The notes: generated from the letters alone by a model not told the origin. DNA of 64,000 bases from Phoma sp. XZ068 (GCA_004835665.1 RBKR01000002.1:1736001-1800000), one strand, 5' to 3'; shown: positions 43,684 through 55,042, counted from the stretch's first letter. Program-made: numbers and translations.

Positions 43684-44699
43684 TCATGTCAAATCGAATA
43701 CTGAATACGACCAGAACTTCTCAAGATACTCTTCCACCGACATCGGCTTGACTTGCGGCACCATGTCATTGTCGACGGGTTAGATTACCCACTCTCCAGC
43801 CTCGTACCGCGCATGCACAAGCTCAGCTTGAAGCCTGACGTTCGGCCACTGGATTGTCTCTTTAGCTTCCTCTTGAAAGATTTGCTCGTATGGATGATAG
43901 ACCACCTCAAAGCTTGGTCCACGCACCCTCTCGATGATCTTCACGACCTCGTCCATCCGGTTCGTCTCGCCGACGAAGTTGAACCCCTCCTTCCATGCGC
44001 AACTGGGCAGCAGGCATGCTGCGGCAGTAAAACGGCCAACATCACCGATCTCAGTCAGTGAACACCGTGGTATCTTTCCCTCCGGTGAAAATGGGGTTTT
44101 GGCTTTCATGTTCTTCGTGACCCAGACGACAGGCCATTCCTGGGCAATGCCATGAACAGCTCGTTCTTTGTCATGTGGGGCTCCAAAACCCAAGTAGTTT
44201 ATGAAGAGTCCAACGTGAAACCTGGCGATCTCGAGCCCTGAATTCTCATTCTGAGCGAGATGGCATGCATCCATGACCTCGTAGGTTGGGCGCAAGCCAT
44301 CGATAGTTTTAGGTACGTTAACACCTGCGACAAACTTGTCAGGTGCAGAGCGTTCGACCCCGGCGCGAATGCTGGCCTTGAGAAGGTTCTTCTGAACTTG
44401 GACCCAATTGTCGGCACCGACGGTAGAGATGACCTGCCGCGGTCAACATGCATGCTAAATATTCCACGACTATCTTACAGTGTGGATATCATTCAATGTA
44501 TCTGTCAGCGAGAACTTCGGACATGTATTTGGCTCGTCGTAGGTCCACATTTAGTTTTACTAGCCCAGTTAGAACACTTGAGCTGGGTCTAGCGAATACA
44601 ATCACTTCTACCTGATCAAGATAGTCCTGGAGGACTGCCACGATGGCTCTACCGAGCTGTGGGGCAGTGCCACCTGCGACTGCGATTTTTGACGGCCAT
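43684..44699 (-). pseudogene. NmrA/isoflavone-reductase-like oxidoreductase, broken
   Basis: This was an NAD(P)-binding Rossmann-fold protein of the NmrA-like (CipA/isoflavone reductase-like) family. The ATG at 44699 is followed by MAVK, after which the frame is lost in a run of five A (44686-44690). One base fewer would open the nucleotide-binding glycine motif AGGTAPQLGRA. A second +1 shift lies near 44518-44522, before SLTDTLNDIHTV. An intron follows (GTAAGA donor, about 44477 to 44432). The rest reads on from VISTVGADNWVQVQKNLL through YEVMDACHLAQ to GEWVI, where an in-frame TAA at 43780-43782 interrupts it. The same frame then continues with VPQVKPMSVEEYLEKFW to a final TGA at 43684. Three separate lesions make this a pseudogene unless the assembly is wrong. 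Confidence 0.8.
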
Positions 44700-45114
44700 G
44701 CTGCAATGGAAGGTGAGCAAGATGAGGTTTGAATATTGAGGATCGAGTCGTTGCGCAGCAGGGTCGGGATTTAGCAACGTCTTGATAGTGCTCACTGCCC
44801 TCCGACCTAGTCTTTATAGCTGCTAATCGAACATCCCGCACCGCGTACGCCGCGACGACGCAGAAGGGCGTCAGGCAAGGGAATGCCGCCAAGTAACACG
44901 TGCGAAACATACATCGACAGTTGCACGCTTAGATTTTGACTTTGCTCGATGGGGCTAGAATGTGTAAATATCTAGCCTACAAATTGTACATAGCACTGTC
45001 TTGGTTCGCTAGGACTTACGTCAAACCCGCGAAACCAGGCAACCAAGCGACCAAGACTCCGCCTTGGGCTCCCGCACGTCCTAATTCAAACTTCAATGAC
45101 GGTGTTTATGCTGC
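44700..45114. other. intergenic region
   Basis: This 415-bp gap separates the NmrA-like pseudogene promoter side from the 3' end of the quercetinase gene, which is on the same strand. A TATAAAG-like stretch lies on the minus strand near 44818. No gene is seen. Confidence 0.4.
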
Positions 45115-46304
45115 TTACTGCGGCCACGTAGCCGAATCCCATTCCCTTGCACTCTGTCTGATCCTAGCATCCACTGTGTCCTTTCCAGCACCAACATACA
45201 GAACCTTGGAGTACACTGTGTCACCCCAGAAACTGAACGTCGTGTTCGCGGGAACAAAAACAACATCACCAACAGACAGAGTTGTGATACCGTCAAAGCC
45301 GCCAACGTCCACTTTGACGAGGCCATCCACGACTTCAAGTGCAGTGTGGCCGGGTAGCGAGTATGTAGCGGGCTGGGATCCAGCAACAGGCTTCGATAGA
45401 GTAATGGTACCCTCAGTGAAGTTGCCATCAGACTGCTGGCTCGTCACGAAAGGCTCGACAATGGCATAAGAGGAAGACTTGTCGCCGGCGAGGTATTTGG
45501 GACCATAGCCCTTGGCAACGAAAAAGGGTGTTTGGGCGTCCTTTCCCAGTTCGTTGGTACCATCGTGCCAGACTGCGTCTTCCTCTGTGGCACCGTTCGC
45601 ACCGAAATTTGTGGGAGGGCTGAAGGTCAATTTGGCGTACACATCGTATCCCTCAAGTGTGGTGATTAGGCCGGAGTCACCGCCGGGGTCTGAGAAGTTT
45701 CCTTGTGGGAAAGGTGATTTAGTAGACGAAGTGTAGTTGGCGTTGGCGAGGAAGTAGAAGAGATCTTCGAAGCCACCGGGCTGGATGACACCGACAAGCT
45801 CGACGAAGGGATCGAGGATCTGGAAAGTATGGGTTGTATCGTGTGGAACAGCGCCATAGTCCCCTGGTGTGAGGATGCGACCTGACGTGACGTTGTCCTT
45901 ACTGGTCCAGAGAGCGTAGCGGCCTTTGAGACAATAGAAGTTCTCATAGTGGATCTTATGAGTCTTTGAAAGTATCAGTAATTGCTTTCAATAAGAGCCG
46001 CACGTGGGACGAGACCTACGTGCGGAAGCACACCCAGACTTGTGCTGGCCGGAGCAGCGGTACTGATCAATGTAAAAGCGTAATTCGATGAAGGGCCAGT
46101 CACCGGGAAGCGGTAGACTTGGGATCCAACTCGGTACCCGTCGAGTGTGTATGCGCGCACTACATAGGGTCGAACATGATCTGGGACCTTGGTCACAATC
46201 AGATCATCGACTGATCGCCTCGACTCAGCGTGCAAGCTCGAAGGGAGGCACGTGGCTAGGCTGATGACTGATGTGAAAGTGAAGAGACGCATGATCGATG
46301 GCAT
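45115..46304 (-). CDS. quercetin 2,3-dioxygenase (secreted bicupin)
   Basis: Two exons (46304-46020, 45963-45115) give 377 residues. The enzyme opens the heterocyclic ring of flavonols such as quercetin, releasing carbon monoxide. A signal peptide of about 25 residues precedes DLIVTKVPDHVRPYVVR, a stretch close to the N terminus of mature Aspergillus quercetinase. The copper ligands are all present: PHTHKIHYENF gives His95, His97 and Glu102, and TTHTF gives His140. The first ligand pair is split by the 56-nt intron and restored by splicing. GVIQPGGFEDLFYFLAN and GWGPKYL-like sequence (KGYGPKYLAG) follow, then the second cupin with SLPGHTALEVVDGLVKVDVG. Several N-glycosylation sites fit secretion. 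Its neighbour is a broken isoflavone-reductase-like gene. Confidence 0.88.
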
Positions 46305-47814
46305 AGTCAAGCCCAGACAGGGCAGTTGATTTGAACGTAGTGAAGATAACCTCTACCAACTGAGGACCATCACTTGAATATAACGTCGACATGAGATCCT
46401 TCATCGTACATCCTCTCCATGATCTACGGTTTTCGCACACTGGGCGATCCACCTGATCTGTGTACCGCGATTCACACCCGGGAGACGTCTGGTAAGAAGT
46501 GTCATGCACTGGCCCTGTATTCATAACGGGTTCATTTCCTATCCTGGGTTGCGCAGTCCCAGGCCACAGAATCCCTGTACTAGTGCGGCTCCAGGATCGA
46601 TGTGCCGAACAAACACGAAGTACGGAAGCCGTCCCCTGTTGCCGGGAGGCGCCGTAAGAAGAAGGCGCGGTCCTTCTTCCCTGTATGCCGGCTCTTTCAT
46701 GGCCCGCAAGCGTCTTGTTGTGGTTCTATAGATTGATGTCGCGCAAGCGATTGCGACCTTGCTCATGATCCACAGCTCGATATCTCCACATCGAGGCGTC
46801 GAACAATCTATGTACGAAGGTTTTGTTGCTTCGCAAAGATGCTATACTTGCATTGTGGAGCATAGTGATCGTGAGAGTGCGGATAGACATCAGCAGCTCT
46901 GCATCGTAACAGCGAAGGGCGGACACTCATATGACTCCGATGCCGGTAGAATGAGCAGTGATTCTTGCATCCTGTGAGTGCCTGCGATTGTAGGGCCTGA
47001 GAACGGTCGCTGCCTCTGCGCCCTCACGACTTCAGACAGCCAATTACAGCCAAATACATTCCGAATCATGCGACACGATGTTAGGAGTGGATCGGATAAA
47101 GATGACAGGGCTAGCAGCCGTTGAACGTTTCGAGGCGTGTTGCGCACAGACTGCCTTCACGCGTCATCAAGAGTGATCAAGGAGACAGCTCGATGGTACA
47201 CCATCACTAAAAAAGCCGTGGTGATCGTAGAGACCGCCGTTTTTATTTCCTGGCTCAAATCTTATGCTTTATTGTTCAATTGTATCCCGATGCGTGTCGA
47301 AGAACCCAGTTACCGAACCCACCCATGCAACTGCCATTCACGGTTGTACGGGTTGTACGAAATTTAGGCAGGCACAACCCCAGGACTTTGGAGGAAGATT
47401 AGCGCTTAGCGCTACCTCATTGTACACTTCAATGTACGAAGCTCGAGAGCATTCATTTTGCGAAAGACCTTGACTGCTCCTGGATTATAATTGCTGCTGT
47501 GTCGAGTGATGTGCGGGACTTCTGGCCGTTTGGAAATCACTGCTAGGTTGACTACACTAGTTACTGCATCGGAGTTCCTCTACGCAACCCAAACACAATA
47601 TCCACATCTATACATTGGGTTAGAGAGATAGCCACTGGCGCACCTCGCATGGTGCAATGCACATCACCTGTGCAGCAGTACAGGGAACGAAAAGTGGTGA
47701 TTATTGGCAATCATACTCATGGGTGGGCAGATACTCAAGCTACAGACTATCTACCAAGCTTCAAGGTAAGTCGATGTGCTTGAGATGTCGAAACGCAGTA
47801 TCTAGGTTTGATAC
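46305..47814. other. intergenic region, no gene seen
   Basis: This 1.5-kb gap begins with the quercetinase promoter. I find no supported coding sequence, RNA gene or repeat in it. Confidence 0.4.
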
Positions 47815-48860
47815 TTATGAACAACGGGGTCCCTGGCGCCACTTCTCTACGTCAAAGCAGTCATTGGTTTTGCAGCACGATGTGCACGTATTCCACTCGT
47901 TCTCCGGGTAGCCCATGCACTTCGCAACATCCGGGCGAACAGCAGTGTTCCAAAAGTCCTCAACAGTCTCTATCGTGTTGGAGCAGTCGAACTTGCCGCT
48001 CTTGGTGTTACGGTTGAACTCGAATGTCATACTCAACCACGATTCGGTGACTTGACCTTCGTTTGCAGGGAAAGCTACCAAGATCTGCTTGGGGACGTTG
48101 CAGAACTCATAAGGCCGTGAGTTCTTGTTGAAGTTTTCCGTGTAGCAGTTACCCCAGTTCTCAGTCACGCGCGCGTAAATGCCTGCGGCCATCTCGTACT
48201 ATAAGAGTCAGTATGTGACAGTGTTTCTAGTATTATCTAGCTTACTGTTGCCGCGCCGAGGCCCGGGTATTTACCGTCGCGGAAGATCGCTCGTGCCGTG
48301 ATGGTAATCCAGGCATCGCTTCCATAGTTGCCGTTATCTCTCCTGTACGGAACATCTAGGATCCAGTACCTGTCGTAGTACGTGTACTTCGACGGCCATG
48401 ACATGTCGTTGTTAGGTTTTCCTGCGCCCGGCATTGTCTCGTAGCAGCCGATACGACCACGCTCGTATGGACAGATCTTCAGCAGGGCGTCATGGATTAT
48501 GTCAAACAACCGTTGTCCTTTGAACTCAGCGGCATGTACGTAGGCGTTGCTCATGAGAAACTCTGCCGTGTATTTGGCATTTGAGCCGTCCACATTGCTA
48601 GTGATGGGTGCAGCTAGACTAGCGTAACGGTTGGCAGGCTCTGGGCCGCTTATCAAGTCATTGTAGGACAATACCCTATCGTGCGGACCTGTATGTAGTT
48701 AGCGATGCTCGATACAGCAAGTAAAACGCTTACCAAAAGCCGGGTAGGTCGCATTGCCGGTCGCATCACGGGCAGGACTTCGGCTGGAGGCGGCCTGCGG
48801 GAGAGCGAGTGTGACCACCGCGAGTACAAAGATAAGGAGACCTTTTGGAGGTAGTTTCAT
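47815..48860 (-). CDS. secreted cysteine-containing protein, unknown family
   Basis: Three exons (48860-48734, 48688-48246, 48198-47815) give 317 residues. The N terminus is a signal peptide (MKLPPKGLLIFVLAVVTLAL, cut near SSRS). I do not recognise the family. The middle contains RLFDIIHDALLKICPYERG, WPSKYTYYDRYWILDVPY and WITITARAIFRDG. The C-terminal third contains VTENWGNCYTENFN, YEFCNVPKQILVAFP, a WLSMTFEFNRNT stretch and a dense cysteine cluster (NTCTSCCKTNDCFDVEKW). The cysteines suggest disulfide bonds outside the cell. Both introns are 45-47 nt with good donors, and the phases close exactly. It could be a plant-facing secreted protein, but nothing in the sequence proves that. Confidence 0.72.
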
Positions 48861-49331
48861 CTTAATGCTGAATGCTCTGGTAGGGTTAAAAGCAAGTGTA
48901 GTGTGTGATGGAAGAGAAGGCGAGTGAGCGTGTGCAACCTGGTTATCGGGTAAGTCGCAAAAACGTGCCGTGCAGTGAGAGGGTGGGGTCAGTCTTGAAT
49001 GGGAAGGCACGACAAACGGTCACGGGGAAGGTGAGGTTCCTTCACTTCGCCGGCGCCTTCACTACGCTGCGCGTACGTATGATCAGTGTCCTCAAAGCGT
49101 GTACTTGCAAAGTGTGGCCACCTAGGACGATGTTGAGGGAGCTTCATAACTGCGGAGATGCTGTGGTAATGATTGCGTAGGCTTCGAGTATGAGACTATC
49201 TAGCATGTACTACGCGCACATCGTAATGTATCATCTGGTTACGGAAAAAGGTGAACCCCCAACAACCAAGACATCTCTATGTATTCATGGGGGTATCGTA
49301 TCGTAAAGTGAATGCAAAGGCTTGCTCTTGA
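48861..49331. other. intergenic region
   Basis: This 471-bp gap holds the promoter of the secreted protein gene and the 3' end of the symporter gene, both on the minus strand. No other feature is seen. Confidence 0.4.
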
Positions 49332-50909
49332 TTAAATTTGATATCTGTACTCTTTCTGATCGGCTTCGCCGCCATCCTGCGCCCTTCTTCCTGCGAGCCT
49401 ACGATTGTGTCGCCACAGCAGACCTGCATATGTCAAGCAGAACACTCCACCGGCCACAGTGATAGCCAGGCCTGTTCTGAAAGCAGTGGGATAATAAGGT
49501 GCTTCGGCCTTGATGAAGACATTCGTTGCAACAAAGTTCGCGCAGTTACCGAACCCAAGCACGATGGCTGTGCCAACAGCAACGCTGGCGCGCCCACGCA
49601 GGTTGTTGGACATCCAAGCTGTGGACATGGTCATCTGCAGGAACGTACCGCCGCTCATACAGAACAGGCCGAAGTAGCGTACAGCAGCAGACACATTCCC
49701 ATGCTCAGAGTACACAAGTTGGATAATCCAACCGACTGAGGCACAAATGACACCGAAGAGTACGAACGGAAAGCGCCAGCCTATGCGGCTGCTCAAGAAT
49801 GCGCCGGAGACCTGAAAGACCATTGCAGTGAGCCAGATGGGTACTGTCATCGCTTGCGCATAAGCAGCTTTCCAGCCGAGTTCGGTCAAGATGGTGGGAA
49901 TAAAGGAAGCCATCGACGCTGCAGTCATGTCGCAACAGAAGAACATCAGGGTACTGGAAAGGTCAGTATCGGAAGCGCCAGGACGATCATGATGCGCTTA
50001 CGGAAACCAGATCTTGTAATCGGTCAATGTCTTCAACCAATTCACCTTCTTCAGGTCTAGCTTTTGATCTCCTTTGTCCTGTCTGAGTACCGCGATTAGG
50101 TGCTCTCGTTCTGTGGTGCTCAAAATGTTGGTCCGTTCTGGAAAGTCCGGCACGAACATGTACACGAAGAACGAAATGAGTATAGTGACGAGACCCTCGA
50201 CGATGAATATCCATCTGAAGCCTTCTAATCCAGAAATGCCATGCATATTGCGGATGCCATATGCCAGGATACCGCTGATGCAAGGACCCAGGGTGCCGAA
50301 ACAGAAAAAGCACGCGTATCGAATAGACATCTGAGCACGAGTGTAGTATTCGTTGATCAGGAACGCGGCGCCTGTCCGTGTCAGTATCCATTCATACAAC
50401 TCATGCTAGTGACTGACCAGCCGGTAGGGTTGCCTCGAAGATTCCCATCAAAAATCGCAGCGCAAGTAAGCCGCCATACGACTGGGTCAGGCCTTGACAA
50501 GTCGCTACGATCCCAAGAAGAAGCATGTTAACGCCCAGGAACACGTTAGGCCGCACGCGAGGCAGCCCCATAATCAAGTTACTTGGTACCTCGATTAGGG
50601 TGAATGGGATGAAGAAAATCCACAAGGCAGTATTATAACCATTCGACGGCATGTTCAAGCCTTTCTCTAGCCCTTCGATTCTGGCATTTGCGACTGCTTT
50701 ATGTTAGCTTAAACACGGCTTCTCGAGTATCTGCGCTCACTGTTGGTTCTATCCAGGAAGAGGATCGTGTACGTGCAACCTAATATCGGGATCAGGCGCA
50801 AATCCATCTTGAGCACATAACTCTGCTTTGTCGAAACGATGCTGGATGCACCGGCCTCATTGCCGTCGCCTTCTTGCGCGGCAACCTCAATAGCTACTTT
50901 CTCGTCCAT
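49332..50909 (-). CDS. MFS anion:cation symporter (allantoate/DAL5-like)
   Basis: Four exons (50909-50741, 50693-50418, 50371-50002, 49953-49332) give 478 residues with about 12 membrane spans. An acidic cytosolic N terminus precedes KMDLRLIPILGCTYTILFLDRTN, which joins across intron 1 to IANARIEGLEKGL. This start, with DR-N-IGNAR-like sequence, is the signature of the fungal anion:cation symporter family that includes Dal5 and Tna1. GLTQSYGGLLALRFLMGIFEA and GFRWIFIVEGLVTI are further family motifs. Substrates in the family are small carboxylates such as allantoate, nicotinate and other vitamins; the substrate here cannot be told. All introns are 46-48 nt. Its position between quercetinase and the oxalate enzyme is consistent with uptake of an organic acid. 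Confidence 0.88.
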
Positions 50910-52380
50910 GATTGTTTGATTGGCAACACGAACATAAACGTCACCTGGTGGGTGTTGAAGCAGGTCCGCAGCGGTCTTGAACAAGCGACGGGGTGGGTGC
51001 AGACTTTACACGAGACGGACCGGCCCTTTCATCGGCAGCGGGTGGCAACGACGGACTTTCACTCGGAGTGTAGTGGATCGGTACACTGGATGAGGCGACT
51101 GGGAGATCCAATTATGTAAGGCGCTGTTCCCAACGGCTTCCCACTTAGGCAGAGACAGACGACTGATCAAGATCTGGATGCTTGGCGGTGCATGGAAGAA
51201 TTGTCGAATGCGGCTTGATCACCATCAACCCTGCGACATTGGGATGAGGAGTGGGCAGGTGTGGTGGACAGGCTTGCGTTTGCAAGCGCGGGCGGAGTCC
51301 TGATTACTGAATCAACATGGGCTTAAGCGCAGTGCGAGTAATGTCTCCGAGGCCGCCCGAACTTGAGGTGAACGGTGCCATTGCGGATAGCCATGAACCT
51401 TGTGCAAAAACGTCCGCGTGGATGCTCGCGGCATGCATCTGGAACCGAGCTGAAAGGACTGGGCGTGCTAAGAACGTGAACCCAAGGTTTGACGATGTAC
51501 AAAGGGCACAGCTGTCAAAGCTTTCAAAATCGTTCCGCTAGTGTAGCCCACCCAAACGGCAATGGCGCTCCAGCCAAATGAGATTCCTCAACCTTTCATC
51601 GCGAACAGCACGACCACATCACGCAGCACGTCGTTACACAAGAATTATATCCTCTGTGTTACATGCATCGCAAGAAAGGTCTAGCATGCGGCCTAAGGAA
51701 CCAATGCGAACCTTTCGCGACCGCTGGTTCACATCTTTTCCTACTCGTCTCGGCAGCTTTGGCACAAGTGCAAAGCGCCGAGTTGTGCACTAAGGCGGCG
51801 GATGCTTTGTTGTGGAGGAGGCTGAGGGCGGAACGATACTTGCAAGCGATAGATCACTCCAGACGAGCCAGGATCATGCGCCTTGTCCCGATTGCCCTCA
51901 CTCCACGAGTATATATCAACAGATATAGTCTTGAAGTGCGATTCGAGCGATACCAATTTCAGGCGCATGCATCTTATTGTGGGGGATAACGCCTTGGGCT
52001 CAAGGCTGGGCCTGTTCTGATTGGCTCTCTATGCTCCTGCGTAAGAAGGTATGTCTTCATCTGTCGCCCCGAGCAGCTGAGCTGCCAATACCGCCTAGAC
52101 ATCGTGAGCTCCACTCAGATCTGTACTTGAGACAGTGCGGCTTCGAAGGCTACAGGCTAGTCCGATGCCAAGAACATCCCGTCCGATACTCTAATTCATG
52201 TCCTCATGATGTGTATGATGGCGGCCCAGAGAGACGGTGCCATTTGACTGCGGCGCACGCTGAGAGCTACTTCCTACCACCAAGACCCATTTGAAACACA
52301 ACGTCAAAGAGTTGAGTTCGAGGACGATGTACATGAGGTTGTGCAAGATAATAGCATACCACTGCAGGGCTCGCATGTCA
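50910..52380. other. intergenic region, no gene seen
   Basis: This 1.5-kb gap contains the symporter promoter and sequence with no supported feature. Part of its right side may once have encoded the N terminus of the metallo-beta-lactamase relic, but I could not trace it. Confidence 0.35.
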
Positions 52381-52386
52381 TGATAA

Positions 52387-52732
52387 TCGTCCCATGTTGA
52401 TTGTGACCACCACAGTGCAGCCGAGAAGTATTCAGGGCATGTCAAGATCATCGTTGGACCGGGATTCAAGCATAGTTTCATGCCAGGATGACGAGCCTAG
52501 ATTCCTTTCAGCCTGACGCCAATACGAAGATCGGGTGGTACACGAGTTCACGTTGGACGCCTTCGAGATAGCCAAGTCTAGAGCACACAACTACCTTGGA
52601 GACGGGTTCTTCTACCTGATCGACACGCCTTGTCATGCAAGCGGACAAACCTGCGGCCTTGCATGCACAACGCCCACGTCGTACGCGTTTCTTGGAGGAG
52701 ATATCTGTCACAGGGTTGCAACTTTCACGTAG
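52387..52732 (+). pseudogene. metallo-beta-lactamase-fold protein, decayed remnant
   Basis: Two plus-strand blocks in different frames together resemble the middle of a fungal metallo-beta-lactamase-fold hydrolase. Block 1 (52387-52488) reads SSHVDCDHHS, a damaged HxHxDH metal motif, then IIVGPGFKHSFMPG. Block 2 (about 52490-52732) reads DDEPRFLSA, an in-frame stop, then YEDRVVHEFTLDAFEI, NYLGDGFFYLIDTPCHASG and SYAFLGGDICH before ending at TAG. A GDG-FYL-D-PGH motif and a GGD-CH motif are typical of the family, where PGH carries a metal ligand; here it is PCH. At least one frameshift and two stops separate the pieces, and no complete start or end can be found, so this is a relic. Confidence 0.7.
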
Positions 52733-53545
52733 CGCTCAGATTGAAATGCTGAGATCCAGTGGCAAGTACGCGACATAATCTTCACTAAAATACATTCTAC
52801 TGGACCAGACTCAGTAGCATCGAGACGTGGGAGCTTCGGATTTTCTGGGTTCGCGCAGTCAGCTTAAGTGAACTGATAAGCGGATGCGCAAGTACCAAGC
52901 CACTGCAGGGTTCGATGAAGACCTGTGCAGGTTTGTCTGGGGTGCCTAAGGCCCTTTACTGCTCAGTGTATCGCATTTATTGAATCAACCTGGAAAGGAC
53001 TTGAGCGACTAGGAGTTCCGCGAATACGGGTCAAGGCTGATTAAATGGGCTGCTGAAAAGCAGACTGTGCGCCAGAGCACGCGCAACGTGTAGGGCAAGA
53101 CCGCGGGCTCGAAGAAGACTTCAAGACACTCGAAACTGTTGCCCCTCTCAGACCACTCATGCCAATCGATTCATACGAAGCAGTATGGTGACGCTCCTTG
53201 GACTCGGAACGGGTACCCGGGATTCGATGACGCTAGCAAAGTGGGGCCCGCGCGTCTGAGGCACGCACGCGTCGCCAGTCCTGCACCCACTTGGACCTAA
53301 CGGCACCTCGTACACGTCCGCCACGCCTTGGGATGGACTCATGCATATGGTTTTCTTTATATTCTGCCTTGATCTTACGCGATTCGGCTGCAGTGCCCCA
53401 AGATGCATTGTGCAACTATCCTATGAATGATATGAAGAGTAAGATTACTATTATTTAGCATTCGTAAATGCCTGTATCGAAGTTGAAGTGCGCTGAGGCC
53501 GGCGATATCGGTGCCGACGTGACATCATACTGATAGGGGCAGCAT
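52733..53545. other. intergenic region
   Basis: This stretch of about 810 bp follows the relic and ends at the 3' side of the oxalate decarboxylase-like gene. No further fragment of the relic or other gene could be recognised. Confidence 0.35.
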
Positions 53546-54981
53546 TCATTTACCATGAACCAACACTTGCTTTTCCTTCTTCAGGCCCTCCACGACACTC
53601 AACGGCAGCTTGAGAACGTCAGCTACAAGGTCCGCGGGTGACAGAGCCAACCACTGGGTCAACGAAACGTCAGCGACGCGGTCCGCCTTGTAGATCTCGA
53701 TCCAGGTAAGATTCTGTGTTTCCGAGGTGTTTTCGATGTAATGCCCAGAGTTGTCCGGAAACACAGCGGTGTCGCCAGGACCAAAGTCAAAAGTACGTGA
53801 GTTGCCGTTCCCGGTGAAGACCGTTGCACGAGCTTTGCCTTCGTGGAAGTACAGCCACTCCTCAGACTAGTATTTCTCAGTATGGCCATACACGATGGTT
53901 GAATTAAGCTGACTTACTGTAGGATGCCAGTGCAACTCCCTGATACCCTTCGGCTCAAGTACAACGTACGTCGATGCGATAGTTTTTGAGATAGGGAAGT
54001 TGGTTGAGTCAATCTTCCACCAGACACCAGCACCACCAGGAGCAGGCTCAGGCGCGTGCTGGAACGTGCGGTATACATACGAGGCATCTGCAACGAGTTC
54101 GCCGGCGCCTCCGGTGATGTTCCGCTGTCTTGCCGCAGCGCCGGAGGTGCTATTCTGAATGTACGGGTTCGTCTTGGGTAGGTTGTCGAAGGTTGACTCT
54201 GGCAGCCCGAAGCTCTTCGCCAGGATCGCCTTGGGCGTCTTCGCAAGCCAGTCATCAAGATTGAAGGTTGTTCTGAGATTTGGTCAGAGAGCTAATAGCC
54301 AACAGTCAGAACCCACTTACCCAGCTGCGTCAAAGTTCCCGTCGTCGAAAGCAAGCAGATACTCGTTCTCATCGTCTAGTCCCTGTACCGTGTGTGCTTG
54401 ACCTTTGGGGAAGTACCAGATGTCGCCGAAGCCGAGCTCAGTGACCTGGTGACGACCGTTCTCATCAACCGCGGATACGAGCACACGACCGAATAGAACC
54501 TGGCCCCACTCCGCCTATGGGTTTTATTAGCCACAGCGTAAAGCCGTTAGGCGGTCTCAACATACAACACGATGCCAATGCAGCTCACGGATGGCACCCT
54601 TCTTCAAATGCTGCTGGGCTGCTGCAATGTCATGGCTTTGCGGCAGGTCATTGTCGACCTGCTCTCGAACCCATCCACCAGGGTAGATTCGGGTCTTCGA
54701 GTCGGAAAAGCGCCATTTGAGGTTTGGTACAGTGCCTGCATCAGTGCTCTGCTGGCCTAGGTTTGAAGGGTTTTCGAGGTCCACTTGGTGGTTGGTTCCA
54801 CCTGCTCAAAGTCAGCAACCGCGATGTTTACATCGTGGAAGCATTCGAACATACCTAAGATCGGGGCGCCTTTGCCTTTACCATCAATAGGCTGGCCATC
54901 AGAGAATGGGGTCTGTCTCTTCACTACACCAGCAAAGGCTGAGGATGCGAAAAGCACACTAGCTGCGGCACTGAATTTCAT
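53546..54981 (-). CDS. secreted bicupin, oxalate decarboxylase family
   Basis: Five exons (54981-54855, 54801-54566, 54514-54321, 54272-53918, 53866-53546) give 410 residues. A signal peptide ends near FAG and a KR site follows (VVKRQTP). Each cupin has its manganese ligands: RELHWHRVAEW gives His117, His119 and Glu123, with His162 in KGQAHTVQGL; RELHWHPTSEEW gives His300, His302 and Glu307, with His346 in DNSGHYIEN. Family members split oxalate to formate and carbon dioxide. The flexible N-domain lid, which in Bacillus OxdC is SENST with an essential Glu, here reads DAAGT, so the enzyme may act as an oxalate oxidase or differ in substrate. Four introns of 48-53 nt all keep phase, and two of the junctions complete the two ligand motifs. 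Confidence 0.88.
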
Positions 54982-55042
54982 TTCGGACTCGAAGGAGATA
55001 AATGAAGGCTTGCGATTATTGTTATTTGCAGGACGAGCTGCA

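Noticed and set aside
43634..43702. Long terminal repeat or inverted terminal repeat of an intact transposon
   Set aside because: The match is only about 32-65 nt, in direct orientation, and no transposase, integrase or reverse transcriptase is encoded between the copies.
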